Of a stretch of DNA of 64,000 nt, positions 1 to 12,305 are shown piece after piece; positions within the stretch are counted from its first letter, which is position 1, and every line of letters begins with the position of its first letter. The translations under genes and the position numbers were made by a program. Source of the DNA: Dryomyza anilis (lineage: Eukaryota; Arthropoda; Insecta; Diptera; Dryomyzidae); NCBI GenBank assembly GCA_951804985.1, contig OX638133.1:48581983-48645982 (forward strand). The letters are read 5' to 3'. Under the pieces are notes generated by a model. The model saw only the letters and a list, made by a program, of their open reading frames with translations. It was not told the DNA's origin and did no database searches.

Positions 1-137
1 CTGCAATAAACAGTACAAAACGAAACAAATTTAAATATTTTGGCTATATTTATTAATTTTATATTTAACTTACATTATTTAAAGAAATTAGTTGAACAAC
101 ATTTCAAAATTTTGAAAACAATAACAATGTTTGGCAT

Positions 138-222
138 ATCAAAACAGAGCTGCCACATTATTTTATATAGTTTTCAAATGGCAATGGTGTATTGTAAAAT
201 GTAACAATATATTTCTATGCGT
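138..222 (+). mobile_element. right-end fragment of the CACTCTC TIR element
   Basis: The stretch resembles the last 85 bases of the element at 8334-8945: both carry GCTGCCACA and then the run TGTAACAATATATTTCT. The terminal bases are changed here (ATGCGTGTA instead of GAGAGTGTA) and no left end is present, so it is an old truncated copy. In the rest of 1-829 I see only AT-rich sequence without a gene. Confidence 0.55.
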
Positions 223-829
223 GTAAGTTCTCGAATAAAAAGATCACAAGCTTGGATGCTGTCTTGTTATATTCGCACAAGTTTGTTGTTTGTATATGCA
301 GAGATCAGTGTTGACAATATGTATTGATATATTTCTAAAAAAAAGGCTAAAAAATGCAAATATAAATATTATTTACTACTTTAACATTTATGTCAAATTT
401 TATTCTTTTTTTTTATTCATTACTTGGAATGATTATAAAGTTATTGAAATACATTTAAAAAATATATAAAAAAAAATCCCGTATTGAGATTGCACAATGC
501 AACATTTATGTTTTAATATCGCGTTAGTTGGAAAAACGTTGCGAATTTGTTTAATGTTTGTTGGCTGAGTTGGGCGTAGGTTTTGGTTTTCAGCATTAGT
601 GCATTTATAAAAGAGAGTTTATAAAATAATAAAAAGATGGGGAAAAAAAGAAATATTCTTAAATATTGACAGTTAAAAAATTACGTTTTGAAGTTTAAAA
701 CTAATTTGAAACATATTTAAATTCAAAATATTTTTTTCCGAACGCGCACGTGATAATGGTGCACATAAATGCTGGACTTCACAAGTCAAGTCATCATGTT
801 GTTCGCGTTAAATAAAAAAAAAGTATTTT

Positions 830-978
830 TATACTCTACACTAAGAGTGAAAGGGTATATTCAGTTAGGTACGCCGTTTGTAACACCCAGAAGGAAGCAT
901 CTCCGGTATGGCAAAGTATATATATTCTTGATCAGCATGACCTCCTGAGTCGATTTAGCGATGTCCGTCTGTCTGTCC

Positions 979-1024
<46 letters not shown>

Positions 1025-1515
1025 TGAAATCCCTAGTACTTTTAAATTTGAAGAGCTAGATAAATGAAACTTATAACTTAGATTACTAATATACCTACGC
1101 TGTATGTGCGATCCGACCACTTATGTTCAAATACCTCATATAAAATGTACATATAAAGATCAATTTTTATGTATACGTGCTTAGGTAAACTTTTTTGGTC
1201 AAATGTATATTGACATCATGCTCAAATACATGATAATAATGTTTTCCGGCGAAAAGACTTGTGGTTCACAAAAAAAAAATCGAAATTCGGTACACCTACC
1301 CATTTGTAAATATGGGTATCAAATTGAATGTTTGTAGTTATTTTCAGGATTCGTATACCCTGGTGACCAATATACCACTTTGAATGGTAACCACACATAT
1401 GTGTAGGGTTTTTATAGTCGGCTTAGACCGACTATAATTTGATAATTCTAACTATTATTACACTATATTTACACCTACTTTAAAATTTCCCATGTGATCT
1501 AACCTTCCCAACTGT
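830..1515 (-). mobile_element. mini-me/DINE-1-like repeat, copy A
   Basis: One of seven related copies, at 830, 5424, 29948, 43966, 55344, 56491 and 57537. On this strand it opens with the TACCCTACACTAAGAGTG end, runs through a (GTCT)n tract at about 961-1020, and ends at the CCTTCCCAACTG end. The segment with GAAGGAAGCATCTCCGG, TATATATTCTTGATCAGCAT and GAGTCGATTTAGC next to (GTCY)n matches the conserved core I know from dipteran mini-me/DINE-1 repeats. The copy is non-coding. There are no terminal inverted repeats and no evident target duplication. Confidence 0.8.
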
Positions 1516-1839
1516 TTTTTTTTTGTGACTGTTAATTTCCAGACGGAAGACGGATCATTTGGGATTGATTTTAAATAACTTCTTCCATTGTGCTATTTTA
1601 TTCATTAAATCAGACTTGTCCATGTTTTGTTATCGATAACATTCGATGACATTCAATCACATTTTAAGTCAAATAATTATAAACGGCAATTTCGAAACTG
1701 TTGAGATCGCTGAATGCAGCCAATGTAAATCGAGCATTATTTATAAAATAAAACATTTTAAGTTTCAACGCAACTCGTCTGGCAACACCGCTTACTCGTT
1801 GCATACATACAAAAAATGAGCACCATGTTTATACAATTT

Positions 1840-2110
1840 GGCCTTGTACTTTTATGAGTATGAGAAAAAGATAAAATGTGAAATGCTGCTCCCTCGTGAG
1901 GAGAAAAATAAATGAGTTGAAGGCAGCACTCATGAGTAGTAAAGATTTTACTCTCCGATGATTATCCATTTATGAGTAGAGAGTAAGTCGGATTTTTTTC
2001 TCTTACTCACTCATGTCGTGTGTTGTAAAATTAAATATGTGCTTTCTCACTTATGCGGATTATGCATGAGTGAGTCATTATGTGTATTCATTTATGTGAC
2101 TTTCCGAACT
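1840..2110. repeat. cluster of ATGAGT/ACTCAT motifs
   Basis: About ten degenerate copies of ATGAGT or its complement ACTCAT occur within 270 bases, several as TGAGTCA, TGAGTAG or ACTCACTCATG. No coding frame is present. The cluster could be subterminal repeats of an old DNA transposon or a chance microsatellite-like expansion; no flanking inverted repeat was found. Confidence 0.4.
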
Positions 2111-3780
2111 CTGGTATTCCATACAAGTACATGTTTACTACAAATGTAAACATCCGACCGATAGGAGTCACTTTTATTTTGGTTGATATACAATACTCCG
2201 CGAAAATAAGGCGAATTTGATTTGATAGTGTCAGTTTGTAATATTCTGTTGTCATAAATATTCAGTTAACAGAAAGCACACTTAAGTAAAACTTAAGCTC
2301 CAACATGTACTTTGCGAACAGAGTTTCGTCAAGTTTCGATAACAGCTTAGTCAGCTTATGCAAAGAGCGAAACAAGTCCTACATTCCGTACGAAAAATAT
2401 GTTATTTAATTTTGATATTTAGAATTTTTTTTTTTCAATTAAAAAAAAAAATTATAAAACAATATGATTTCAAAACAAAAAAAAATATGCCACCTGTTTG
2501 ATTTCATTTTCCTTCGTTTCCCAATAGGGAAGTCCTGCAAAAATATTTATTTCATATAAAAAAAGAAGAAAGGAAATCATTTAGTCGTGAAGGAATTCTA
2601 CCTGATTGAGATTCAGTGCTGGCATAGCTTCTTACGCCTGAAATTTACTACTGGGTTATTCATATTATGGACTGCTTAAGAAATTGACACAACTTGAGCA
2701 AACTTTCGTTCAATTTTTATAAGACCTATGCTTACACATACATATTATGGGTAGGGCTTTAAGTGTGGGATATCGGGCATTTAAATTTTGTGTTGTGAAA
2801 CGATTTTTCACACTTAAGTATAGTTTAAGGAAAAATCGACACACTTTTTTAAATATTCCCCATAGAGAAAAATTTCAAATGTTTAAATCAATGTTGTTTG
2901 GCGCCAAACATGTTTGTTGGGTTATTAATGATGTTCATAATTGAAAAAGTTAAATATGCAAAAAGAAAAAAATATAGTTCTATTTTTTTAGAAAATAGAA
3001 CTTTGGCTCTAGAACACGGGAACACAGTTAATGATTAACAGGAACTTAGTTTATAGATAATAGATATTGTCTAGACTAACGATAAAAATAACTAAACTTC
3101 TGGTATTTTTCTATATTTTGAAATTTGCTATTTACCCATTTTTCGTCGAGAAACAAAATAAATTATATTGTGAGTTTTATACACAAGATAGTCTTTATCA
3201 GATTTCTTCTCAAAAAGTTACGAAAAAGAAACACTTAGTATGCATTAATAATTAATAATAATTTTGTTGCATTATGTTTATAAAAAAAAACAGAACACAA
3301 AGGGACCGAAAGTACAACCGATAAAAAAAGTTTGTAATATCAGTTGTGAGTTTGACTATGTTCAAACCCCCATAAACTATTTATATTATGATATCCTAAA
3401 TACAAACAAAATATTTCAAAAATGCTCTAAAAATTTTCGAATTTATTTCCAAATATATATTCAAAAACTTATTTGAATTTTAGCATTTCTGTATACATTA
3501 AAATTTGTCTACACAGTAAAATAACAATTGGTTTAAAAGTTTTTATTTTAAAAAAAATTATAATAAATCGAATCAAATAAAACGTATAATAATACAATGT
3601 CAAAATTTCTCTAAGTTATTGGTATCTAGTACCTAATTTTTTAATCTCATTGATTTATCTCGTATATAAGACTTTGGTTTTAGCTTTTCAAATTAAATTC
3701 ATTGATTTTATACTAAATTTTATATCATGTTTTGTATTGAGAGCTGTGGAATGAATTTTATATCGTGTCGTTTGCAGTAC
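2111..3780. other. AT-rich stretch with no recognised feature
   Basis: Long A and T runs and only short open frames with low-complexity translations. I see no conserved domain, splice signals joined to coding sequence, or terminal repeats. Confidence 0.5.
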
Positions 3781-3805
3781 TATTACAAAATAGTGATTTT
3801 TTGCC

Positions 3806-3873
3806 AATCCCGGGATTAGTACTTTTTAATCCCGGGATTTTCGGGACTAGAAAATGATCGGAATCCCGGGATT
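3806..3873. repeat. three copies of palindrome AATCCCGGGATT
   Basis: The 12-bp perfect palindrome AATCCCGGGATT occurs at 3806-3817, 3828-3839 and 3862-3873. A related TTTTCGGGAC piece lies between the second and third. Such a GC core repeated three times stands out in this AT-rich DNA. Its function is unknown; it may be subterminal sequence of an old element. Confidence 0.8.
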
Positions 3874-4207
3874 GTATTCCCTAGTCAAGAGTTATAGCAT
3901 TTGTAAAGTTTTAGTTATATTGAATGTTCCACGCTCCTTTATCCAATTCAACCCATATTCTACGTGGCGATTGCAATGCTATTAAAGACTAATTGACAAA
4001 ATTACTGTAGAACTATTTGATAGCATTTCAAAGCTGTGCAAAATGTTTTAAAATACTAATTTGTTAGACATGTTTAAATATTTAAAAAAAAAATCAAAAA
4101 TGTAAGCACCTTTTTTATTTGCACAATTTATTTCATATAAAAACAAACATACTTTTTCAGGGAAACATTGCGAAACACAACATTTCACCAACACACAAAC
4201 AAATTTC

Positions 4208-4660
4208 ACTGAAACTCAGGATTCATCAATCAGGTGAATTCATTCATTGAATTAATATCGTATTTTTTAAATTTTCAATTTTCATTTTCAATATTTTTTT
4301 TAACATCAAATTTCAAACAAAAATTTGTCTCCATTTACACCCTTATGTATTTATAATTCTTATAAGATTTATAATATTTAATTGCTAATTATGCGAAGAC
4401 TCCATTTGATCACATAAATGATCAAGTGTACACCATACTGATGAATTTGGTTGATCAAACCATATTAATTTAAATATCATAAATCTTATAAGAATTATAA
4501 ATACGTAAATGTGTAAATGGAGACAAATTTTTGTTTGAAATTTGATGTTATAAAAAATATTAAAAATGAAAAAACGGAAAAATACGATTTTAGTTCAATA
4601 AATGAAATTATCAATATTATAAATACTGATTGATGGTAAAATGATTTTTTTTTGTGTGAA
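4208..4660. mobile_element. foldback element with arms of about 160 bp
   Basis: Sequence from about 4214 (ATCAATCAG) to 4375 is repeated as its reverse complement from about 4470 to 4640. The arms include CAAATTTGTCTCCATTTACA and TTATAATTCTTATAAGATTT and surround a loop of about 90 bases. The arms differ by indels and substitutions, so the copy is not new. There is no coding capacity. A non-autonomous foldback or MITE is the best reading; target duplications were not identified. Confidence 0.75.
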
Positions 4661-4959
4661 CATATAGGGTAACTTCTGCATAATCAACATTGGTCTTAAA
4701 AAAATCGTGGTTGCCAACAAAGTTCCCAAGCAAACTACACTGCCGTTTCAATACCTACCGTTTCAATTCAAGGCTTTATTGATATTAGCCAGAATTTAGT
4801 TAATTAGTCTTTATTCGCACAGGCCCTATATTTAACTTATCTCTCTGACACTGCACACCTTTATTGACATATCTAAAATTGACTTTGTATTCAAAGAAAA
4901 AATATGAATTTTTATTTAGATTTTGGTTTTATTCTAAAAAAAATTGAGAATATTTTTAA

Positions 4960-5351
4960 CATGGTTGAAGTATATACAGGTTAGTTCATCTAGACAGTTA
5001 GTTGGCATACACTATGCTGAGAATGTCAATAAGAAAATTTAAAAAATACAACAATTAATAGTCAATTTAAACTTTATTTCAAGGTTATGTCACAAATTCA
5101 CTTTATCACTTTGTTATAAACTGTTGTGTTCTTCTGGAGCCCATAGACAGCTTGAAAATTAGGAAAATGTTGAAATTTATTTATTTTAAAATTCCAAGTT
5201 TCAATTTTTTTTATGAATTTGTAAACAAAGCATTTATGTTTTGTTTTAAATTTTTCGTTTACAAATGTCGAGTCTTTCAAACAGTTTTCAAAAAAAGTAA
5301 ATGGCGCCTGATATTTGAAATATGACTTAACCTGTATATACTTCAACCATG
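4960..5351. mobile_element. 392-bp hAT-like MITE with 8-bp target duplication
   Basis: Terminal inverted repeats begin CATGGTTGAAGTATATACAG and match for about 24 bases at both ends. The flanks are exact 8-bp duplications ATTTTTAA at 4952-4959 and 5352-5359. An 8-bp duplication is the signature of hAT transposition, although these TIRs do not start with the usual CAGNG. A minus-strand open frame of 82 codons lies inside but resembles no transposase, so the element is non-autonomous. Confidence 0.8.
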
Positions 5352-5423
5352 ATTTTTAATATAATTCTGCATGCCTTGATATTTCAATATTCCTTATGGT
5401 TCTGCTTTTGGAATTAAATTTAA

Positions 5424-6036
5424 AACCAGTTGGGAAGGTTAGATCACATGGTAGGTGCTATTATGATAAGCCGACTATAAATACCCTACACATATGTGTG
5501 GTTACCATTCAAAGTGGTATATAGGTCACTAGGGTATACGAATCCTGAAAATAACTACAAACTTTCCATCGCTGAAGAATTACCATTCAATTGATACCCA
5601 TATTTACAAATGGGTAGGTGTACCGAATTTCGATTTTTTTTTTGGGAACCACAAGTCGTTTCGCCGGAAAACGTTGTTTTCATGTATTTGAGCATGATGT
5701 CAATATATATTTGACCAAAAAAGTTTACCTAAGCACGTATACAGTAAAATTGATCTGCAGATGTAAATTTTATATGAGGTATTTGAACATAAGTGGTCGG
5801 TTCTCAGGTCACAATAGACCGATCATGCCAATTCAGACAGCTAGATATATAAGTAATCTAAATCTAAAGTTTCATTGCTCTAGATATTCTACTTTTTCTG
5901 TAATCGTGATTTCAACAGACCTCGACTCAGGAGGTCATGATTATCAAGAATATATATACTTTTCCATACCGGAGATGCTTTCTTCAGGGCATTCCAAACT
6001 GAATATACCCTTTCACTCTTAGTGTAGGGTATAAAA
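5424..6036 (+). mobile_element. mini-me/DINE-1-like repeat, copy B
   Basis: It begins ACCAGTTGGGAAGGTTAGAT and ends CACTCTTAGTGTAGGGTATA. The CAGA microsatellite has been lost: ATTTCAACAGAC runs directly into CTCGACTCAGG. The 5' part is also shortened relative to copies C and D. Open frames crossing it are incidental. Confidence 0.8.
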
Positions 6037-6254
6037 ATTGCCTATGCCCAAAATGTAAACAATTATAGAAATGAGAGAGGGCGGTAGTATCGGTCAGTAT
6101 TTAAAATATATTTACAACATGCATTTTAATAATTCTTGTTATTTTTTATTTTTATTCCATTCATAATCTTAAAGCCTATCAAGGCCAAACTGGCTGCAAC
6201 TATATATTAATGTCAAAATAACTAAAATTATTTATTATAACTATAATAAATGTA

Positions 6255-6975
6255 CACTAAGAAAACAAAGATGATTACCAGAAATACCCGAAATATCAAG
6301 TTATTTACAAATTATTTAGATCGTCTTTGCGACAATCAACTCTCAAACATCCGTTAAATACGATAAATATTGCTAGCAACCATTTTTCAAATTTACTATT
6401 ACTAATAGCAACTATCAATTAAACATCTTACAAATAGGAAGATAGATGCTGAATATTTGGAAAAGGTACTCCATTAGAATTCGTGGAGTAATTTTTATTT
6501 ATTCTAGAATTGAAACAGTATCTTGGTTATGCATCGCCATCGTCTTTATAAATCCTTCGAAGGTAAAATTGTTGAACGACTTGAGATTTCTTCGCAGTAG
6601 AACCAAGTCCGACCGGCGATGCTGTCATCAAAGTAAACTCTGAAAAGAAATATTGTCCATCACGTGTTGATAATTTAAATAACAGGATATTTTATTTTCT
6701 CTTTTACCATTAAAATGTAATATTTGATTTGTCACTTTTTTATACCATTTGATTTACTTAATTGTTGTGGATAAAACGAGCGTAAGGAAAAAGTACGCCT
6801 TTTTCCTTTTTATAGTAGTCAAGTGTCAAAATACCTCAAAAGTTTTGCTGAAAATGTCCAAGAATTCAGGATGTTTGCTATCAGTTTATTGAAACTTATG
6901 GGATGTTTGAATATTTGCGTAAATTTAAAAGGATAGTTGCAGCAAGACTTTCATAAACATCTTGTTTTCTTAGTG
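6255..6975. mobile_element. 721-bp TIR element CACTAAGAAAACAA, TA target
   Basis: Ends are CACTAAGAAAACAAAGATG on the left and the complement of CACTAAGAAAACAAGATG on the right, each flanked by TA (6253-6254 and 6976-6977). The right half recurs at 27589-28137. A TA duplication is typical of Tc1/mariner-type transposition. No transposase frame is visible. The interior has a small palindrome around GGAAAAAGTACGCCTTTTTCC. Confidence 0.75.
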
Positions 6976-7099
6976 TAGTAATATAAATACTAAAATAATT
7001 TAAAGCCACATATCCACACCTTTGCGAATATGAAAGAATATGCATTATCAGACGATGTCAAGTCACAAACCAATATATATTTTATCAACTTAAAAAAAA

Positions 7100-7630
7100 A
7101 AATTAAATACGTCTTCTGATAAGTGTTGCAAATTTTTTTAACGTTGGAGAAAAACTGCGTTCATGATATGGTAACACGTTATTCCACAATCTAGAAACAC
7201 GAACAACATATGATCTTTGCATTATCAAGTTCTAGTTCTAGAAATGCTGTATTAGTTACAAAGGTTAATTGACTTTAATAGATTTATAAAACAAAATTAA
7301 GACCCGTGTTTTTTTAGTCTTCGAAACTGAGACCATGAAAGTTAATTACAGATGATGTTACATGATCGTGAATACGTAATCTATAAACAAAACGTATAAC
7401 TCTATAAAAACATCGTTTTAATTTTTGAAGATTTTGTTGAGAAGTTCCTGAAAATGAATAACGTATTTCCTATTTTCTTTCTGATTTCAAAAGCTAAATA
7501 GTAATTAATATGATACACTTTGCGTAAAACAAAAGAAACATTAGAAATTATGAGATTAATATGGTAATTAAACGAATGCTTGTCATCCAAATAGAAACCT
7601 AATGTTTTGTCGTGTGAGACAAATTCAATA
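7100..7630 (-). pseudogene. 3' scrap of a LINE reverse transcriptase ORF
   Basis: The minus strand encodes pieces typical of the C-terminal part of jockey-superfamily ORF2. A line with LDDKHSFNYHINLIISNVSF and LAFEIRKKIGN lies at about 7402-7590. Further down, out of frame, come LRIHDHVTSSVINF and RLWNNVLPYH. The same pattern, an HIN segment followed by LPLAIRKRIGY, occurs in the LINE at 36.4-39.3 kb, so both are probably one family. Stops and frameshifts break it; the catalytic domains are absent. Confidence 0.6.
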
Positions 7631-8333
7631 CGTTAATTGTTTAGAACTAAATAAGTTGTTTAAATAAGTTCAACAGTCCTGAAGTAGATTTGAAACAAAA
7701 ATGAGACATCTTTGGTCCTAATTTTTACTACTATTTCTGGTTTTATTATTTGAAACCCTGCAGTGCAATTGAAATCAAAAATATTGCATCGTAAGTTAAT
7801 ACATTTATGAACAGCTCTTATTTTAGTACTTTCGTTTAATCTGAAATTAAAAAAGAAAATATCATATAAAAGATATGGCTGGAACTAAAAAAAATTCTGT
7901 ATTAAAAATATATAAAATTGTCTTAAAAATAAATACATTTGTATTTAATTTATGTTCAAATTATATCTTTTTGTTTTTACTACATTGATCTTTTTGAAAA
8001 ACATGTTTGTATGGAAAATAACTACATCATTTTAATGTATAACTGCAACATTTGAATACATTTGTACGTCCTCAAATATGTAGATAAATTAGTACATCTA
8101 TTTTAAATTTTACTACATACTGAATTTATTTTACATCAAGCTAAAGTTAAAATATAATTACATACTCATTTAATTTTACAATATTTTGCATTTATTTAAA
8201 AATCGAAAATATTAGTCTCTCAAAAAATATTGTTTTTATTTATTTAACTTCAAGCTAAATATTAAAATACTAGTTGGACCCGTGCACGACTCGTGTTAAG
8301 ATTTTGTGAATGCAAAGATATGGAGCGATTTTA

Positions 8334-8945
8334 CACTCTCAGAAATATATTGTTATTTCCGATAATTTTGTAACAACGTCGATGTTCAAAATAGATCTCA
8401 TGATCAGATTGTCAAATTATTGTCGGCTTGTCATTCTGATTGTTAATATTGAAAATGTCATTAGATTGTTGGTGATAACAATCGAAATTGTCAATTTTAA
8501 AAACAAATAAGTTGGCAGTTTAAAATTTAATTGTAGAATATAAAATACGATGGTGCATGCATAATTTATTAATTAATTAGTTAATTTACATCGACAACAT
8601 TTTACAATGCCTAATCCGTTCTTGTTTAACAAATAACTATGTATTCTTCTTGCTGGGCCTTTCAGAGAAATGTGACGACGGTCTAACTTTGCAGATGCAA
8701 TACTTTGCAGTATTAGTATTGATACATTTGGTTGTTAAATAGTCCTGCTAATCACAATAATGAATAGATAATATTAATTCTAAAAATATTACACACATTT
8801 TTTGATGTTTAAAAATTTTTTAAATAATTCAAAATAATTTTTTGACAAATATGCCGAAGCCACAATACGGGGCTGCCACACAATCACATTTTTATTAAAT
8901 GACAATCCCATATTGTTAAAATGTAACAATATATTTCTGAGAGTG
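8334..8945. mobile_element. 612-bp TIR element CACTCTCAGAAATATATTG, TA target
   Basis: Perfect inverted ends CACTCTCAGAAATATATTGT are flanked by TA on both sides (8332-8333 and 8946-8947). The interior is AT-rich without a transposase frame. A degraded right end of the same family lies at 138-222. This is a non-autonomous element, probably Tc1/mariner-like by its TA duplication. Confidence 0.8.
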
Positions 8946-9598
8946 TAGATAATAAATATAATATTATTAAAATAAAATTATCTCAATAACTCCCTTTTTT
9001 TGTAAATTTAAAACAAATTATATATGTTAAAAAGTATCCTTTTTCTAACAAACTGTAAAAATTTCAGAATGGTGTTTTTCGATTTTTGTAGGGTACCACA
9101 GTTTATAATTTATATATTTTACTTTTGAATCCAAACAGAGGAGATATTTTGAAGAAGAAAAAAATAATATTTCAGTTCGGCCGGTAAAGTAAAGTTCAAC
9201 CTAAAGATCTATATTTACGGTCACCTAACAAATATGGTCACCCCAAAATATATATTTTTTTAAATCTATACAATAAATTTTAATGGCTTTTATAGTTTAA
9301 TAACATTACAAAGAAAATAATTACAAAATTTCATAATCAAAATTTCGTATGAAAATGTCTACTTTATAAAACATTTTTATTAATAATTTTGGAACGAACC
9401 CGAACACCACTTTTAAATTTAAAGTTTTTTTACAATAAGTTAAGCTGGCGCAACTTTTGTGAGTTTTTCATATTTCAAGCATTCATATCTCTGAAACCAC
9501 TGTTAGGAAACTGAAATTTTGCGTTTTTCTTAACTTTAAGTCATAAAACCACCCAACAAAATTTAATTAATTTCTGAGATGGTGCTTGGATTTTTAGT
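8946..9598. other. AT-rich spacer, no recognised feature
   Basis: No coding frame or terminal repeat recognised. Its right edge carries one copy of the 12-bp duplication that borders the LOA-type LINE. Confidence 0.5.
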
Positions 9599-9610
9599 TC
9601 TTGTGTAGTA
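9599..9610. repeat. target-site duplication, 3' side of the LOA-type LINE
   Basis: TCTTGTGTAGTA, identical to 14821-14832. Bases beyond the 12 differ on both sides. Confidence 0.85.
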
Positions 9611-9727
9611 GGTTAGGTTTGTAAGGGGGTGTTGCTGAACTAATCAGCAAACACTCACGGAGGCCTAGTGGTCCATTGTGTTCCTTTTTTATCTGTGTGG
9701 TAACTATATTATGTTGACAACGATGGG

Positions 9728-10600
9728 TTAGTTTCTTCGAAACCAACCTGATCTTCTTACGAACCCTAGTAGATTTTCAATTGGAACTTCAGCTATTTCT
9801 TCCAGTTCCCCAAAGAACCTGTTCCCCATGTACTGGAGTCGACGCGTTTGGAGATTTGGACAGTCGCATAGTAGATGTTCGATTGAATCTTCTTCCTCAA
9901 TATCTTTGCAGCTCCTGCAGTGGTCGGGCGCGGGGATGCCCAGTCTGTGCGCCATTGTGCCGATTGCACAATGTCCTGTCAGGACGCCGATGAGGATGCA
10001 GGTAGCTTCTTTACTGTTATTTATCAGGCTTTTTGTTCTTTTTTCATTGGTGTGTGGCCAGAGACGACGTGAGATAATGCAGTCGTCTCTGGATGACCAG
10101 TTTGCGTTTGTTTTTACCGTCGTTTTAAGGTCAATATGCCTTCTTAGGACACCTAATGGAATCCTAGTCGAAGAACATACATCCTCTATACTACGTGCAG
10201 AACCCTGTCGCGCTAGATCATAGGCTGGTTCGTTCCCTTCTATATTGCTATGTCCGGGAACCCAGCATATGGTTTTCGCATGGGTTTGACTTAGTATGTT
10301 GAGTGATCGGCGACAATTGAGTACTGTGTTTGATTTTATGACCGCATTGTCTAGTGCTAGGATGGCAGCCTGACTATCCACAAAGATTGTAATCTCCGAT
10401 GGATCCATGTTCTTTGTTTGGATGGCCTGTGCTGCTTTATCTATCGCGAATATTTCTGCTTGAAAAACACAGCAGTCGTCGAGAAGTCTATATGACTCGT
10501 GAATTTGCAGTGCGTCGCAGAAAATGCCGGATCCAGTCCCTATTTCCATCTTAGACCCGTCAGTAAAGACTTGAAGGTGGCTATTGCTTGTTGGCGAGTT
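9728..10600 (-). pseudogene. RNase H domain, end of LOA ORF2
   Basis: This is the last domain of the LINE polyprotein; it would degrade RNA in the RNA:DNA hybrid. The RNase H signature is complete: FTDGSK at about 10553-10570, FQAEIFAIDKA with the glutamate, IFVDSQAAI with the second aspartate, and GHSNIEGNEPAYDLA with the last aspartate. It is followed by a cysteine-rich tail with CRSCKDIEEEDSIEHLLCDC that resembles the C-terminal zinc-knuckle of these ORF2 proteins. The frame is shifted relative to the RT frame at about 10590-10600, where SNSHLQVFTDGSK continues the reading in another frame. The first catalytic aspartate therefore lies upstream of the only methionine in this frame. Confidence 0.8.
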
Positions 10601-12051
10601 AGCGCTGATTCTGATTCTCTAAGTCGAATCGCGTTCTTTGCTGCTGTACTCCTAATGGAGTCGTCTACTGGCAGAAGATTAAGCATGATCTCCATACCTA
10701 TTTGTGGGGTCGATTTCATTGCGCCTGTAATACTGGTGCATGCCAGTCTTTGTACTTTTTTCATTTCCCTAAGAAATGCAGTCTTCTTTATCGCTTCCCA
10801 CCATACAGTAGAACCGTACGTTAATATGGGTCTGACGATCGCTGTGTACATCCAGTGGATTATACTTGGTCTCATGCCCCATCGTTTACCGACAGTTTTC
10901 TTGCATGAGTAGAAAGCGCATAGTGCTTTTATCACTCTTTCTTCTGTGTTGCGTTTACATCGAAGCTTACTGTCTAGTATAGTTCCGAGATATTTCGCTT
11001 CACTAGATAGAGCGAGTGTGCAGCCATCAAGTTTTGGAAGCTCAAAGTTTTCAATTTTCCTTTTATTTGTGAATAGTACGAGTTCAGTCTTGGAAGCGTT
11101 TACTCGTAGGCCGTTTTGTCCTGCCCACATTGACAGTTCTATTAGTGCAGTTTCCATAATGCTGCTAATAGTAGGAAGGTATTTTCCGCTTACCATAATT
11201 ACTACATCATCTGCATATGCTACTGCTTTTATTCCTTTATTTCTTAGTATTGTTAGGATTGCGTCAACTACTAGAAGCCACAGAAGGGGGGATATAACCC
11301 CTCCTTGCGGTGTACCCCTAGTTATTGCTTTCCGTGCTTTACTAATACCCAACTGTAAAATAATTATTCTGTTGTTTAGCATTTTATAGATCCATTGTGT
11401 TGTCTTGGTTTCTACCTGAACTTTCTCTAAAGCGGTTTTTATGGATTCCGTTTTTACGTTGTTAAACACTCCTTCGATATCCAAAAATGCTGTTAGTGTG
11501 AAGTCCTTGTAGTGTAGGTTCTTTTCAATTGTCGTAATTACCTCGTGCAGTGCTGTTTCAACGGATTTCCCCTTAAGGTAGACGTGGTGATAGCTGCATA
11601 GGTTGTTATCATTTAGTTTTAGTCTAATGTTTTGGTCAAGAATTCTCTCCAGCGTTTTTAACATAAACGATGAGAGACTTATTGGCCTATAGTCCTTTGC
11701 AGTAGAGTGTGTTGTCTTTCCCGCTTTGGGAATGAATACCACTGTGACTTCTTTCCATTTCAGCGGTATGTACCCCAGCCTAAGACAACTTTTGAAGATT
11801 GTCTTTAGCCATGTACCAATTGCTGGAAGAGCATGTATCAACATGGCTGGTATTATATCGTCCGGTCCTGCGGATTTGTAGGGCTTGAACGATTTAATAG
11901 CCCATGTTATCATTCTATCTGTTAACATACTGCCTACATCGGAGCTGATTTCATTGTGATTCGGTGCCAAGAGTCTATTGTAAATCGGCTCCGAGATATA
12001 TGTAGGGGTCGTGTCGTCAGGGTCTCTAAATCCTGGGAAGTGAATTTCCAT
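10540..12051 (-). pseudogene. reverse transcriptase domain of LOA ORF2
   Basis: A 503-codon open stretch covers the RT palm and thumb. Visible motifs in order are SAGPDDIIPAML (RT motif 1), YRPISLSSFMLKTLERIL, AFLDIEGVFNNV with the first catalytic aspartate, GTPQGGVISPLLW, and AYADDVVIMVSGK with the YADD pair near 11210. After these come LGTILDSKLRCKRN and GSTVWWEAI, the usual thumb segments. This part is the least damaged of the element. It is cut off from the endonuclease by stops and frameshifts between 12051 and 12306, and from the RNase H by a frameshift at its 3' end. It would have copied the element RNA at the nicked target. Confidence 0.85.
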
Positions 12052-12305
12052 TAGGAGTGCGAGAGATTCTTGACTTGATTAGGTCCAGGTATTGTCTGGT
12101 CGTCTGATATAGCTGGGTATTACAGGGTCCTTGGATAGAACTCTACGTAGTCTAGCTGCATCATTGGTCTTTTCAATTTCTTCACAGAATGTTTTCCATG
12201 AGTTGAATTTAGCGTCCCTTATGGATTTCGTATAGGTATTTAGTTCTGATCTATACTTGGTCCAGTCAATTTCAAGCTTACTTTTCCTGGCCTTGTTATG
12301 TAGTT

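Noticed and set aside
5098..5346. 82-codon minus-strand frame as a small gene
   Set aside because: It lies wholly inside a MITE with target duplications, ends in the TIR, and resembles no known protein.
9828..10223. Plus-strand frames opposite the RNase H domain
   Set aside because: They are shadows of the clearly conserved minus-strand LINE ORF2.
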